Assembly: GCA_000469685.2 (NCBI GenBank)
Contig: LS997567.1
Span: 16,477,712 to 16,541,711, forward strand
Source of the DNA: Haemonchus contortus
Taxonomy: Eukaryota > Nematoda > Chromadorea > Rhabditida > Trichostrongylidae
Reading direction: 5' to 3'
DNA length: 64,000 nt
The position numbers and the translations under genes were made by a program. The stretch's first letter is position 1. Every line of letters starts with the position of its first letter. Below are positions 21,132-32,540 of this stretch, piece by piece. Under the pieces are notes generated by a model. That model was not told the origin of the DNA, did not search any database, and saw only the letters and a program-made list of their open reading frames with translations.

Positions 21132-21432
21132 GTTGAGAAGGTTGTGGGAATGACATTTTCTTGTTTTATTTAAATGCAGCTGAATATTGCATGTGGAATC
21201 TGCGTATCTCGATGAAATACAGCCGCGGTAAGTTCCTTTTGAGTGTTAACTGTAAACTTTCATCGTCTTTTGCTTGTTCGTTATCGTTAGAAGAAGAAAG
21301 TATATAGATAACACTCAAAAGGAGCTTACCGCACCTGTATTCTAACGAAATACGCACATTCCACATGCAATATTCTGCTGCAATCAAATAAAACAAGAAA
21401 AATGTCATTCCCACAACCTTCTCAACATTCAT
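21132..21432. repeat. Imperfect inverted repeat containing two opposed copies of the micro-exon unit
   Basis: 21132-21248 and 21297-21425 are inverse copies with scattered mismatches and a ~48-nt loop. Each arm contains an acceptor-like TGCAG, a 48-nt exon-like unit and a GTAAG donor. Confidence 0.65.
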
Positions 21433-22690
21433 TCATAATGTATACACATATTAATTACAATTAATAAGTGAAAAAGAAGTTTAAATAAGGCTATTATTCC
21501 AAATAAACTCACCGCCATGAATTTCAATAAAAAGAGGGGATCATACATGCACTATTAATGTGTAATTAAACAAAACACATGTAATCAAAATAATACAAGG
21601 CTCCTGACATACAACATAAACGTATAAACGTAGTAAACACAGTGAATTAAAGAAAAAGAAGAATAAATTGAGTAAGCAATTGAAGAAGAAACTCACCCCA
21701 CCTGAATTTCAGCGATAAGCGCTGGTTGCACATGCAATATTTATCTGTAATGAAATAAAATGGTTCAAAACAAGGTTAAACATTGTTATTGACAATATGC
21801 AATACTGATTTTACGTATTACTCGTTATGTTGAAGTGAAAAAGAAGTAAACAATAGAGTAAACAATGAAAAATTACTCACCACTCTTATTTTTCTCGAAT
21901 TTCACCTGCTAAATTAACATAAACAGCTATATATGCGTGCAAAACATATAAACATCATGATAGTTACGTAAAAATTACAATACCTACGTGTATACTGCTG
22001 AAATAGTTCAAAAGAAAAAGAGTAACATATAAAATTTAAAAATTTAACTCACCACACTGCCATTTCCGAGAGATTGCATGCAAATTCTAGGTTCTGATTG
22101 CATATAATTCTTCAAACCAAAGTCAAAGAGTGTTCTTAGCATTGAACAAGAACACATCAATGACTCAGTTCGAAGAAAATGCAATATAAAAGGGGTGGCA
22201 TCAATACAGCATTTGTAATACATTGTTATTCATAAGGTTCCTAAAATAAAAAATATTTACATGCAATATTTCACTCAAAATATCTTCTAAACTTCAACAA
22301 ACTTGAGAGCAGTGTTCAAAATGCTACCATTTACATTTCATGAAGGAAGGAAAGAAAAGAAACACCAAGAAAAGAATTTAACGCAAGGGGCGTAGAATGC
22401 ATGCATAAAAATTGTTTAAAATGGGTCAGCATACTTCAATACAATGTCTAAGAGTGTTCCTGGCATTTATCAAGAACAATGCAAAGACACTGTATCGAAG
22501 AAATTGCTGTCAACAAAAAAAAAACAAAAAACAAGACAATCACAACAGAAATATTCAAAATAACAGCAAACACAACACAAAAGAAGTACTTATAGCCAAA
22601 ACAACTCACCTTTCCAATCCCTGTATGACAGGAGGTTAGAAGAATAGCAGAAACAATAAAAAGAACAGTAAGTAGCAGTCGAATACTAGC
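21330..22690 (-). other. Array of micro-exon-like units (possible small secreted-protein gene or its relic)
   Basis: On the minus strand, short units are flanked by AG acceptors and GTGAGT/GTAAG donors about every 170-190 bp: 21330-21377, ~21513-21559, 21697-21744, 21881-21908, 22053-22093. Two are exactly 48 nt with phase 1 at both ends and encode related peptides, EYCMWNVRISLEYRCG and KYCMCNQRLSLKFRWG. A third encodes CMYDPLFLLKFMA with its acceptor changed to AC. The most upstream segment, ending at a donor at 22610/22609, encodes the hydrophobic stretch LLLTVLFIVSAILLTSC, like a signal peptide, but I find no in-frame ATG. Others are shorter and break frame. It may be a decayed or partly functional gene with symmetric exons. 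Unrecognised family. Confidence 0.4.
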
Positions 22691-22699
22691 GAAATACCC

Positions 22700-23753
22700 G
22701 CCGCATCACTGGGCAAACAGCTGATTTCCTGCTGGAGGGAGGGTCCTGACGCGATTACATGACATTGTGTCTTCTCTACATCTCGTATGACGTGACATCG
22801 GTCAAGGGGCGGAGATGCGAATTACGACAACAACGGGTCCGCCATTATGCCCTGGACGTCGAAATTGCGGGAGTGAGAGGGACCCTTCTACAACCCATGG
22901 GGGCCGCTGAGTATTGATAAGGTAAGAACTCAATAACTTTTTTTATCGTGAATGGTGCCTTTAAGGGCCTACATTATCGCGTACAACCCGTGGCCGGTGG
23001 AGCACTGCGAGCATGTAAGTCCCATAGGCGTAACAACCCCTTTGTCGCACCGTGGCTGGATTTCCTCCTGTAGGAACCCCGATGCGAGAACGGACAGGCA
23101 GGGGATCCGGCCCACGGCGCGACACCATGCAAGATGATAGAAATTTCAACAAAAAACTCCAATAAAATGTAAAGGAATCTAATTTTCCTAAAAGGAGGTA
23201 TCTAAAAATAATAGTTAAACAACTCAGATGGTCTTGTTCGTAACGAATTTGGACATCTCTATGCAAAACTCCTAAATTTCTATGCGGTTTGCTCCTCTAC
23301 GATGAACTTCGTCGAAGCGGTTGGGTAGGTACAGAGGTACTATAGAGCGAAGGCTAAGGTTCTGAGCAAGGCTTCTTTTCTATAGTCGTCACTTAACCAC
23401 CAGGCTAAATTGTAGCTGATGAATGATCTCTTCAATGTGCTGAATTTAGCCTGAAGTAATGTAATGTTCCGTGAGAAACGTGAAATGGTCTAACTGACCA
23501 GCAGGCGGGCGCTCATTGGCTCTTCAAACACAAGATGCCCCAATATCAAACAACTACGTCGCTTCTGTAAATGTTGTCTGATATCACAAATGAGTGGAAA
23601 CTCAAAAAAATGATTTTTTTTACATCCTAAATGGACTTTACTTTTATGACCATCGAATTTTGCTATTCTATATGGTAATAAAACTCTTTATACCAAAGAC
23701 CATGGAAATTTTACATTGAAAAACTGATTTTCTTGAACATTTTTTCTCGTCAA
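22700..23753. other. No recognisable gene
   Basis: No domain or clear repeat. Several short frames on both strands are unsupported. Confidence 0.3.
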
Positions 23754-23845
23754 GCCAACTAAATCTACAGGTCCCGTCCGTGGCAATTTGCCAAATTGCA
23801 AGCATTCGCCGCAAGACCTCTACTGGCATGATGTCACGGCAATAG
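23754..23845 (+). repeat. Dispersed repeat R4, copy 1
   Basis: AAGCCAACTAAATCTACAGG and the following TCCGTGGCAATTTGCC recur at about 26055-26140 (inverted), 38387-38472 and 53250-53345 (inverted). Probably the end of a MITE family. Confidence 0.6.
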
Positions 23846-23887
23846 CCCTCCAAACGACATACACCCTCTGTCCTCACCAGCTCTGTC

Positions 23888-24556
23888 CTCTCCAGCTGAT
23901 AGAAGCGTGATCAATGAGGCCGCTACCTATTCATGTGATACGTATCTTCAGACAACTAGTGCTGCAGAGTTCGCAGGAGCACGGCTTCAAATTCAAGCTG
24001 CCCACTTTCTTCGTTCACGTCTTTTTTCTCCGTTGGTTTTCTGGCAACGTTCGAGCACTCCTTTGTAGACTTATCAATCCAAAAACTCTATCAAGCGTAG
24101 AAGAAGACATTTGCCAACAAACGAGAACAACTCTCCTCTCGATAGTTGAAGTAAAACCATGCGACTTCCTTTCTTTGATTCAAATATGCACGATTTTCTC
24201 TCATTGAATAAGCGATCACAAAATCAATGAGTGTCCAGGTAATTGTATGTAATGCGACAAAACAATGTTGAGCATACCAAATCAACAACACTTATCAACA
24301 GAACAAAATAATCATGCCCTCTTTTGAGCCGATCGCTTGTCTTTTTCTTCTGCAGCTGTGAGAGTAAACCTTCAGAGGCAGATAGAGATACGAAAACTTT
24401 GTTGCCCTTTGTGATAACGATAAAAATGAATAATTGACAAACAAATTGAATTTTAAGCCCTGCCCCTGCGAACTCTGCAGCACTAGTTGTCTAAGATATG
24501 TATCACATGAATACGTAGCGGCGTCATTGATCGCAGTTCTATCAGCTGGAGAGGGC
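23888..24556. repeat. Inverted repeat, ~105-bp arms, ~460-bp loop
   Basis: CTCTCCAGCTGATAGAAG at the left and its inverse near 24540-24556 bracket a segment without coding content. Arms share ATTCATGTGATAC and AACTAGTGCTGCAGAGTTCG. It looks like a fold-back MITE. Similar end sequence occurs near 19185. Confidence 0.6.
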
Positions 24557-25501
24557 AGACATGGGTTGCCCGATTTGAACGAGTTGTCCACCCGTAAACC
24601 GCCCCAAACGGGCGGCGCGACCCCGCCCATCGCGTCAAACGACCTCCCGCCCTGCCCGAGCTCCGATCCGCAAATGGTTCAATTGCGAAGCAGCATGTGG
24701 GCTTGAGCACAATGGTGTGGATAAGAAGGATAAACCTAAAGTGACCAAAAGGTTGTGGAAAGGCTACGTAAAAGTTCGTCAAAGCGCCCGGGCTCAAATG
24801 GTTTTTAAATTATCTTTCTTCAGAACCAACCCGCTATTTACCTGCGCACCATTTTTAGTAGAATGTTTTTCCCACTTCCTTCTCATTATTTCAATATTCA
24901 GTTATATGTCCCTCTGTCTTTGCAGGCAAAAACGTAGCAACCTGGGGGAAAGGGGAACAGAAAATCGTGCCGTCTATGGACATCGATTTATTGCTGATCC
25001 CCGGTCTAATATCTAGAATGTCGCATATTTTGAGCACATACTTGATTCAATGAGCAGATCATAGGTAGACCTTGATTATTTCATTTGATCATCAAAGCTA
25101 TCTTTGGTAGTACTCAATATAATCATCTCCACTGAACTGCCATCCAACGACCTGGCTTTTCGCCGATGATGGCAAAAGATCTTCAAAATAAGGGAATATT
25201 TTATGGTATTAAAAATTACGTCAAGGGTTTCCATTTCTTTATTACATTGAGCCCATTCCATTACCAACAAAAAACAAAAAGGTTAAGGGACTAAGAAGAG
25301 AAGAAATCTGGTAACTACGTGCATTTATTCTTACCTAAAACAATCTACATTTTTTCTACCTTCCCCAAGCAATCAAGAACATGTGGAATGTTCGCCCAAG
25401 TGGATAAAGGCCTATCACTATTTCGCTCGAATCAATTCAAATATGTATTGGTGGGAATTGCGAGTATCAAGTTATAGATTAGCTAGGCCTATACCTGAAT
25501 G

Positions 25502-25957
25502 TGTAGCGGACATATCCATGCTCCTGTATCTAAGTATATGTATTTATATGTGTTTATTATAAAAGTTAATTAAAAAGGGAGGGTACAAAAGGGGGCAGGG
25601 GGAGAGGACAGGACGAGCGAGCTAGTAACAGCCTTGACGAAGGGCCGGTGGTTAGCCTGGCAGCTAAGGTAACGTCACATCCGAGACGACGACCTCCATG
25701 CTATGAGGTGGCCGCTTTTATACCGTGTCTCCTGATGGATGGCATGATAGCTTTCTTGTAGGTGTTATGGCAAGGCTGATGAAATCCTGGCGGTTGTCTC
25801 GAGCCTACGCATGTCTCGACACGGCTGTCTCGAGCTGACGCATGACTCGACATAGCTGACGTATGACTCGACACGAGAAATGCTAACAAAATAGATAACA
25901 CCGCACATCTTCGCAAATGCAACTCAAAGTTTTGTTTTCCACAATCAGCGCGCTACA
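25502..25957 (-). promoter_or_regulatory. LTR-like promoter module (possible solo LTR), left arm
   Basis: Minus-strand order: TGTAGCG at one edge, four TCGAG/CATG-type tandem motifs, TATA box in CACGGTATAAAAGCGG, then AATAAA-type signal in TAATAAACACATATAAATAC and CGCTACA at the other edge. The short inverted TGTAGCG/CGCTACA ends, TATA and poly(A) signal suggest a solo LTR, but no target duplication is visible. Confidence 0.35.
25797..25880. repeat. Tandem motif array (TCGAGCTGACGCATGACTCG type)
   Basis: About four diverged units of 23-30 bp built from TCGAG, ACGCATG and CTCGACA. It lies upstream of the TATA box of the LTR-like module and is mirrored in the right arm at 38647-38730. Confidence 0.55.
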
Positions 25958-26150
25958 TCATATCCTCATCGTGTTGAAATCAAAATGGCACTTTACTATC
26001 CAATCAAAATCCAATCAGCGCGGATCGGAATAGGTAGGGCTACGGTCATGGCATCATGCCAGTAGAGGTCCGCAGCGAATGCTTGCAAATTTTGGCAAAG
26101 TGCCACGGACGGGACTTGTAGATTTAGTTGGCTTGGGGGGTCCAGCGCTC

Positions 26151-26466
26151 TTTTGAATCACTAGAGTGCGTAGAGGGAAGAGTAGCCGAGCCGTAATGGT
26201 GTTCAGAAACTTTTCTTAGCTTTTTTTAATGTTAAAACTGATTATTTTTACCTAAATTTATGGAAGAGAGGGGCTCCGATGTGGGTATGCCAATTGGACA
26301 TTCAATTTTTATCTCATCTCAGCTTTTGGCACGAGGTAATCATCGGAGCCCCTCCCCTTCTTAAAGTTAGGTGAAAACAAAATTCTTCCAGCTAAGAGGC
26401 ATCTCTATGAACAAGTGAAGTCGCATACTCTTCCTTCTTTGCGCTCTAGCCGTCTGTGATTCAAAA
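26151..26466. mobile_element. MITE with TTTTGAATCAC termini, left arm
   Basis: Left end TTTTGAATCACTAGAGTGCG, right end the inverse of TTTTGAATCACAGACGGC. Both continue into GAAGGAAGAG or GAGGGAAGAG. Inside is a second inverted pair (GGGGCTCCGAT and ATCGGAGCCCC). No coding content. The mirror copy is 38061-38376. Confidence 0.6.
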
Positions 26467-27309
26467 AGACGATGCCCCCCCCCCCTCCCAACTACATTTT
26501 CAGTCCCTTTTTCTCTTCTTAATATTTTAGAATGAAACAAAGCCTTAATTCATAGAACCTATTTAGTTCAGTTGAGTGTATCAGACAAATCGACAGTCAA
26601 CTATTCGGTGGGGATGCGATGTGGTGTTAATTGAAACTGAATGCGCATACCATCTATCGTCGTCTACGGCGACGATCCCCTATCACTATGTTGTCGTCTC
26701 ACCGTCTGAGGCGACTCCCCAACTGAATCCTCGCCCCTTAGTGGTGCGGGGTCAAGCGGATCCGAGATAGGTGGGCCCGCACTCATCCCTATAACAGCAT
26801 CACGGGCAAGACGTAAGTTACCTGTCTCATAAGGTATTTATTACCATTATTCTGTGCCTTACCAGCTGGAACGACCGCACTTACTATATTATTGTACCAG
26901 TCGCATTGCCCAGCTGTCGCCGGGCATGCTCCTTCTTATGCAATGCTCGGCTGCGCCGGGCATCCTTCTTTTTATGTAGTAGGAACAAAGGTTGGTACAA
27001 ACCATCTGGGATTTTCTTTCTATGAATATAAAATGAACTACTTCATTATAATAATGGCTACCACTTTTTTGACTGAGAATCTTTGTGACTGGAGTTCATA
27101 CAGTACAAAAAGTTTGACCCATTCGAAAGTGTCAGACTTACTGAAACGGTCGGAATTGCTTCACATCTGCGGAGAGATAAATTTCTTTACCTTACCTTAC
27201 CAACGGAAATAGCAGAAGTATAATGGCATTAGGTCCACAATAATCATGCGACGCGTATTTCTTTGAAAATTCCGTTTCACATGAAAAGTTATAATTCAGA
27301 ATGAACCGT

Positions 27310-29450
27310 GCTCTCAATCGGTTCAGTGAGAGTTGCGTCTTCTTGGAAGAACTTCTTAGGGGTGTTCAAAAAAGCATGTTTAAAAAAACATACCGTGCCG
27401 GAATTTTGGTTCAACTTCGGGTTAGATTTACCGATGCAGCCTCTTCAAAAAAGTTTTAATTCCTCCGTGGGCGTCAGCTCCAATGGGCATCTACCTGGGA
27501 GTGTTCCCAAAACATATGCTTGGTGTACATACCGTTACGAAATTTTCGCTCAAACTCAATAGCCAGATTCACCGATGCAACCTCTTCTCAATCCTGCGGA
27601 GAGCGTCAATTCCTCACCTCACCACACCACATAGTTTATCCAGAGCCAGGGATGCCTTTGGGTCTGTAAGAATCAAATTTCCTCTGGCGAGTTGTGCGTT
27701 GATAGTCATAAATGATACTCACGTAACGCATACCTCTTGGAAATTTCGTATCAACTGAAAAACTGCTAACACTTTCAACCATTCTACCCCATGACCGAGC
27801 TAATGGCATCTACTTTTCAAGAATATTTTTGCTCTTCTGACGAGGAGCGGCGTGATTTGTCATTAGGGACGAGGTTCTCCACTAAGGACGACTCAGTGTG
27901 GTTCCAACGTGATGAGATTTCCAAACTCCTCTCCACATGGCCACAATCAAATTCACTCACACCTGATTTTATACCGATTTCATTCGTTAAAAGGGTTTCT
28001 CATCTCATAAGTACCCCTCTGGAACTTATTTTCAATCTTAGCTTTGTGAACGCGGAAATTCCGCACCGTTGGTTGCACTCCTTTATAACGCCTATCCCAA
28101 AAGGCCTCCACACAACGTTCCACAGAACTTCAGGCCTGTAAGCATAACTTCAATTTTCTCGTGGCTTTTTGAGAAAATTTTGAAAAAGCGAATCTTGGAC
28201 CACCTGGAAAAATATAGCGTGATATCGTCCAACCAGCACGGTTTCCATAAGGGGAGGTCGACCGTCACTTCCATGATTCACTCTCTCAATTATTGGACAA
28301 CGTGTTTGGATGAAGGGAAACCAGTGAATGTGATTTACATTGATTTTTGCAAGGCCTTTGATAGGGTCCCCCATAAAAAGTTACTGTGTAAAATGAGCTA
28401 AGTTGGTATTTGGTTGATAGTCATAAATGATACTCATGTAATGCATACCTCTTGGAAAATTTCGGATCAACTGAAGAGCTGATAACACTTTCAACCACTC
28501 TACCCGAATGCTCCATTAGGTAGCACCTTCAGTCAACACAATCAGTTCTGTAAGAACCACTCTTTTCAATGGGCATCTACTTGGGAGTGTTCCGAAAACG
28601 TATGCTGGTGTACATACCGTTACGAAATTTTCTCTCAAACTCAATAGCCAGATTCACCGATGCAGCCTCTTCTAATTTTCAATCCTGCGGAGAGCGTTAA
28701 TTCCTCACCTCACCACGCCACATAGTTTAGCCAGAGCCAGGGATGCCTTCAACTCTGCAACAATCTGATTTCCTCTGGCGAGGTGTGCGTTGACCGTCAT
28801 TATTGATCTTCAGGTGAAGCGCACCTTTTGGAGATTTCGGATCAACTGAAGAACTGATAGTCCTTTCAGCCACTCTACCCAATTGCTCTTTCTAGGAGCA
28901 TCTTCAGTCAACGCAATCAGTTCTGTAAGAACCAATCCCTCTGAGGGGCAGCGATCTAAGGGTATTCAAAAAATGTATGCTTGAAACAATTACCGTTCCG
29001 GAATTTCTTCTCAAATTCAGGTCATATTTAACCGAGACAGCCTTTTCAAAAAAGTTTTCATTCTGCCGAGAGCGTCAGTTCCTCACCTCACCACGCCACA
29101 TAGTTTAGCCAGAGGCAGGGCTGCATTTATTTCTCTATGAAACTGATTTCCTTTGCCGAAAACTGTGTTGATGGTCGGTAGGAGCGCTGATGTCACGCCT
29201 ACTTTTGGAAAACTTCGGATCAACTTAAGAACTGGTAACCTTTTCAACCACTCTACCAGAATGCTCTTTCTGAGAGCATCTTCAGTCAACGTAGTCAGTT
29301 CTGTAAGAACCACCCTTTTCGATGAACGTTTACCTGGTAGTGTTCCGAAAAACGTGTTTGATGGACATACCGGTCCAAAATTTTTGCTCAAACTCAATTG
29401 TCACTGCTCCACTTTACTGACTCTGAAATATTCGTTTCATACGATTACAC
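27310..29450. repeat. ~380-bp imperfect tandem array, left arm
   Basis: Anchors such as AGTGTTC then ACATACCG occur at 27491, 28569, 28945 and 29330 (a partial unit at 27350). CCTCACCTCACCAC then ATAGTTTA recurs at 27612, 28706 and 29083. Complete-unit spacing is 376-385 bp. The array is interrupted by the RT fragment at 27791-28401. Confidence 0.65.
27791..28401 (+). pseudogene. CR1-like RT fragment, left arm
   Basis: Encodes the fingers/palm N-terminal part of a non-LTR RT: SNSLTPDFIPISFVKRVSHL, FRPVSITSIFSWLFEKILKK, SNQHGFHKGRS and IDFCKAFDRVPHKKLL, then stops. It lacks the YADD region. A four-A run near 28100 shifts the frame; the right-arm copy has five A and stays open. It is embedded in the tandem array, so it was probably captured in the repeat unit. 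Confidence 0.8.
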
Positions 29451-29892
29451 GACGTGTGCTTGTGAATGGAACATTGTGTATATTTTCTGCTCAATGTGGA
29501 TTCAAATAGGATGACATCCCTCTACATTGTGATGGATGCCTACTCTGCGCTTCTTCACTCATGTTCTTTTTTTCTATAAGGGATCTTCAACATAGCATAA
29601 AGTTCTTTTGTTTCACTTTTTTCGACCTTTTTGTTGATTACCATACATCTTCTTTTGCGTTTCCTGATTAAAACTTCCCTCTACCATTAAAAACATGGTG
29701 AGTGGATTGTAGGCACCCTTGATAGAGCCATTCATTAGCAGACTTTCTGCGTTAATGCAATGGTGACATTTGAATTAAAATTATATTTTCTATTGGTGTG
29801 TTTTTGGCTAACCTTTCGTATCCTGTATGTAGAACGGACATGACTTTGTAGCCCTTAATCCTTTTCTTTTCATCGTCTCGGTTTTCGCTCAT

Positions 29893-32540
29893 TCATAAGG
29901 CATTTTTGTAAACTATATTTCGAACCTTATCTCGAGGAGAGAGCACTTCGATTGAACTCGGGCTGCAAATAAAGTTGGCCATGGGAAAAAACGTCATCAG
30001 GAAGATATACTCCGACTCTCGATAATGTCTGTCCTCGAGCCTTGTTGATAGTTGTTGCAAAGGCGAGACGAATAGGGAGGTGACGTCTCCGTAGGCGGAA
30101 TGGAAAACCATTATCGGTGTAGTTGTCAATCCGAGGAAGCAGAATGTATTGGTTCTTCCTACTCCCTGTCGCAAACCGGCATCCGAGAGCAAATCGGCCG
30201 CCCTGATCAACTATCAGTCTCGTTCCATTGCAGAGACCCTTAGCAACGTCGAGGTTCCGCAGCAACATCACGATGCACCCTTGCTTTAATCCCAACTCGT
30301 GCGGCGGCAATCCACTGGGGCTCAGTTGATTGAGGAATTCTAGTGGATAGTCGAGGACATCTTCTGTGTCACTGTACTCCGCTTCATCCACGCTTTTGTC
30401 TGTTTTCATTTCCAAGTGTTCAGGCATTCGCTGAAGACAGAATCATATGGGCTACATGGATATTTTTAGGTGCAAGAATTGCTTTCTCTGCTAGATTTCC
30501 GACGTCGGCGACTCCTATTCTTTCTCCAAAAATCTCTGCGATCAAGTCCCCATCACTCTTGATTCGATCGGGCAGTTGCATTAGACCATTCCCGTCTTCC
30601 GGATATATTCCATTGCCGATCCTAAGAAGCATTTCAGCCCATTCTGTATCAGACGATGATGTTCGCATGTTGGTCGAAATGTGAAATGTTACAAAATGCT
30701 GCCACAAATAAGAGTTCTTGATACAGGCATCTTCCAGGTCTTCTTGTCGTCCTCGCTAGGCAACTGGAAGAACCTGCCTAAAATCTCCTCCCACGATCAT
30801 CAGTTTTCCTCCAAACGGCAGATTATTCTGCATTATATCTCTCAGCAGGAGGTCCACAGCTTCAAAAGTCCACTTCGCCACCATGGATATCTCATCCCAA
30901 AATATGACGGACACGTTACGGAGAGTGTTGGCCTCTGTTGACTGCCTTTTCATCGAGCATGTTCTGTTGTTGTCATGAAGATTGAGTTTAATGGCACTAC
31001 TCGCCGTTCTTCCATTCGGCAGCAGATTGGCAGCAATTCCCATCCAAGCCACACAAATCACATTCTTCCTCATCCCAAGCAGTGTGTGGTACAATGCATT
31101 GTACAGAAACGTTTTTCCACTGCCTCCAGGATCATCAATGAATAAGTGATGATGACTTCCATCGTCTACGGTTGGAAAAATGGAATCAGCGGCTGCCTTC
31201 TATTGCACGTTGAGTTGATCTATCAGACTCAGACGCAGTGTGTTCGTCTACCGTAAACTCTTCCTCATTGAGCTGTGAAGGCTTTTCATGAGAAGGTGGA
31301 CTAGTTATGCTCATTAGGTTTTTACCATGGACGGCCATCTTATCCATTATGTCATAGTAAGCCCGCACAACACCTTCTTCTTCACTAATTTCTCTATGAA
31401 TGTAGTTCTCTGCTAACATTCTCTTGAATTTATCCCACAACTGCCCTGGCTCAATAACAGAGCAGAAACATAGAAGGCTACTGAAGAGGGACCGAAGTTG
31501 AGCTGGCATATGGAATTCCGATGCTTCGCGTAAGCAGCTTTCGTAGTGAGAATCACCATTTATCAATCCTAAAGCCTTAGCTGCTTCTTTAAAAATGTCG
31601 TGAACAACCCCGTCGACTGTCCTCAGATCGCTGAATGATTTTGGCCCTCTCCTATTCAAGAGTAGAATTCGGAGGCTGTACCGTTCTACATTTAAAGGAT
31701 CCGCTGTATACATCCTCCCAATTTGACGATTCTGTCTTAGTCTCATTTTCCACTTCCGATCCTGCTAGTCAAATGAGAAGAATTCTGGCACTTGCCCATA
31801 AAATAATGTGCGAGCATCCTTTCCTCCTTCAGGCACGTCACCTTCACCGTATAACAGTTCTTGTTCCTCGTTTAATTTGAAGAATGCCGTGAGTGTTGTG
31901 TCTTTGTCGGCTGCTCGACGAACTGCCTCTTCTTCCCTACTTCCTTGGAATGTCGCATTCTGATAGTCTGGCAAGTGGACCTGCAATCTACAGGCGGTGT
32001 GTGACTTTGATTGGAGATCAAACCCAAGGAGTCTATGAACAGCTTCCGGTGCGCACACGTATCTAGCGTTCAGGAATTCATCGATCTCGTCAACCACTCT
32101 GTTATCAAAACCGTTTTCGTTCCGTACCATACGGAGTGTTGCTCGGTCAGGTCCTTTGTAAACGTACTATATTACTGTACTGTACCGTACTGTATTTAAC
32201 GGCTTGAATCATCCCACAGATTTCTACGTTCAAATGACCGTTATAGCGAAGAGCCAAATATCTGTTGTACAGCACTACCGATCTGTTATCAAGGACCTTT
32301 CAACCCGAAGCACATGTTCGACCGCGGATTATCTGCTCCACATGGTCTGTGCATCATGCAAGTAGTCACAATGTTGTAAAGGCGGGGCTCTGTCTCTTGG
32401 TCAGGTATGGTGGCTTGTACAATAGAGTCTATCTCAATGATACTTCTCGGTTTGTCCTGTTCTGCCAAGGTTATCAACATGTGACGAGGCGGGAGTCCTC
32501 GTTTCTGTCATTCCTTACCGATACATACGCATTTACAGCT
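29893..32540 (-). pseudogene. Helitron Rep/helicase, left copy (extends through palindrome spacer)
   Basis: From 32540 downward: remnant of the HUH nuclease motif reading RGLPPRHMLIT, where the first His of the usual H-x-H is Pro and a stop precedes it. Then the DKPRS and MMHRPCG block, ALRYNGHLNVEICG, YKGPDRA, LNARYVCAPEAVHRLLGF. Pif1-type helicase follows: DDPGGSGKTFLYNAL (Walker A), VIFWDEISM (Walker B), GGDFRQVLPVA, and TTINKARGQTLSRVGVYLP near the end. Breaks are an in-frame TAG after FFSFD, a frameshift before Walker A, TAG after LPVA and a shift near 30420. It would nick and unwind DNA for rolling-circle transposition; this copy is inactive. Confidence 0.9.

Larger units (their letters stand above)
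24731..31986 (+). repeat. Giant palindrome 1, left arm (7,256 bp)
   Basis: It is the reverse complement of 32541-39796: positions x and 64527-x correspond at both extremes. Interior offsets wander by at most three bases because of a few indels (for example the A4/A5 run near 28100 and the C run near 26470). Scattered substitutions are present. The outer flanks are unrelated. Confidence 0.95.

Noticed and set aside
25701..25922. Serine/alanine-rich frame (HTSAMSSHASARDSRVE) as a small secreted protein
   Set aside because: The composition is produced by the TCGAG/CATG tandem motif upstream of a TATA box; no support as a gene.
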